From assembly GCA_964432595.1 (NCBI GenBank), contig CAYSOF010000023.1:1-64000 (forward strand): a DNA stretch of 64,000 nt, written 5' to 3'. Both the position numbers and the translations under genes were made by a program. Shown one piece after another: positions 63,595-64,000 of the stretch. The notes beneath the pieces are model-generated. The model saw nothing but the letters and a program-made list of their open reading frames with translations, made no database searches and was not told where the DNA came from. The stretch comes from DASYLJ01 sp964432595. GTDB taxonomy: Bacteria; Desulfobacterota; Binatia; DP-6. The first letter of the stretch is position 1. Each line of letters begins with the position of its first letter.

Positions 63595-64000
63595 AGCGGG
63601 CGCTCGTGACGCTCGCGCACCCGCAGCACGCCGGGATGCTGCGCGCGCTGCGCGTCCTCGAGGATGCGGCGCCGCGCCACGGCTGGGAGCTCGCGTATGC
63701 GTTCCCGGCGGAGGACCCGCTGCTCGCGTCCGTCGGCATCCCCGCGGAGCGCACGACGATCATCCCCGGGCTCGGCGGCTGGCGGCGATGGCGGTCGCGG
63801 CTGGCGCTGCCGGCGGCGGTGGCGCGGCTGGCGGCGCTGGGGCGCACGGCCGACGTGATGTACTCGACGACGCTGTCGACGTTCCCGCACTGCTGGCTCG
63901 CGGGCCGTGTGACGGGCGTGCCGACCGTCGTCCACGTGTACTCGAGCTACGCAACGGCGCGCCCGTACCGGAAGCATTGGCTCGGCCGTGCGCGGCACGT
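63591..64000 (+). CDS. Glycosyltransferase family 4-like protein (5' part only)
   Basis: The GTG at 63591 overlaps the kinase stop, and 136 codons run to the right edge without a stop. The visible part begins M-K-R-A-L-V-T-L-A-H-P-Q-H and has G-M-L-R-A-L-R-V-L-E, A-D-V-M-Y-S-T-T and V-P-T-V-V-H-V-Y-S-S-Y, consistent with the N-terminal Rossmann half of a GT4-type transferase. The donor-binding half lies outside the window. By position it extends the LPS core. Confidence 0.65.
   Translation, partial: MKRALVTLAHPQHAGMLRALRVLEDAAPRHGWELAYAFPAEDPLLASVGIPAERTTIIPGLGGWRRWRSRLALPAAVARLAALGRTADVMYSTTLSTFPHCWLAGRVTGVPTVVHVYSSYATARPYRKHWLGRARH

Overview
The window is a compact, high-GC (roughly 70 percent by eye) bacterial chromosome segment. 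It encodes an outer-membrane assembly and lipopolysaccharide pathway (bamA, skp, lolCE, lolD, lpxA, lpxB, lpxI, lpxK, msbA, waaA, waaF), so the organism is Gram-negative. The DUF4215/disintegrin-like Cys-rich secreted protein, the galT-glgA pair, the NtrC and NarL type two-component systems and the haem-bearing outer-membrane proteins suggest a deltaproteobacterial-like lineage such as Myxococcota, Desulfobacterota or Binatota. Sequence reading alone cannot settle the phylum. I saw no tRNA, rRNA, CRISPR array, insertion sequence, prophage or origin. No gene-free stretch exceeds about 220 bases.

Layout. 1-8.0 kb: a truncated secreted Cys-rich protein, an STN-domain periplasmic protein, a TMTC-like membrane protein with TPR repeats, a beta-propeller lipoprotein, and a lipoprotein joining a C13-type cysteine peptidase, a PDZ domain and a thioredoxin. 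8.0-10.9 kb: a tiny membrane protein, a cupin lipoprotein, a Cys-rich periplasmic protein, and a pair made of a cytochrome-type lipoprotein and a one-haem outer-membrane barrel. 11-16.4 kb: a methyltransferase, a sigma54-dependent two-component pair, then an ECF sigma factor, its probable anti-sigma factor and a DUF3106 protein. 16.4-17 kb: a decayed cytochrome tail and a cupredoxin. 17-23.4 kb: uvrB, uvrC and comEC. 23.4-25.8 kb: a NarL-type two-component pair.

26-38.4 kb: an ErpA-type Fe-S carrier and a phosphoglycolate-phosphatase-like enzyme; lon-galT-glgA; DUF2203 and HAD genes; a 5-formyl-THF cyclo-ligase-like gene behind a tRNA T-loop module (ttuB-like, ttuA, trmI); two small zinc-binding proteins; an RluA-type pseudouridine synthase and a degenerate lipase-fold protein. 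38.6-43.6 kb: plsB and a large secreted repeat protein.

43.7-64 kb: a tightly packed same-strand run of 19 genes, lysS-lolC/E-lolD-bamA-skp-[fabZ-lpxA]-lpxI-Gfo/Idh-lpxB-msbA-LPLAT-waaA-lpxK-waaF-GT-kdkA-GT9-LPS kinase-GT4. Most neighbours overlap by ATGA or GTGA junctions. It couples lipoprotein export, outer-membrane protein insertion, lipid A synthesis and flipping, Kdo transfer and core assembly. No lpxC, lpxD or lpxH is present. lpxA is fused to fabZ, and a GnnA-like oxidoreductase sits among the lpx genes.

The most unusual items are the C13 peptidase-PDZ-thioredoxin lipoprotein, the FabZ-LpxA fusion without a visible normal start, the barrel-cytochrome pair, the trmI-ttuA-ttuB module, and a recurring promoter layout in which the -10 element lies only 7-12 bases before the start codon.
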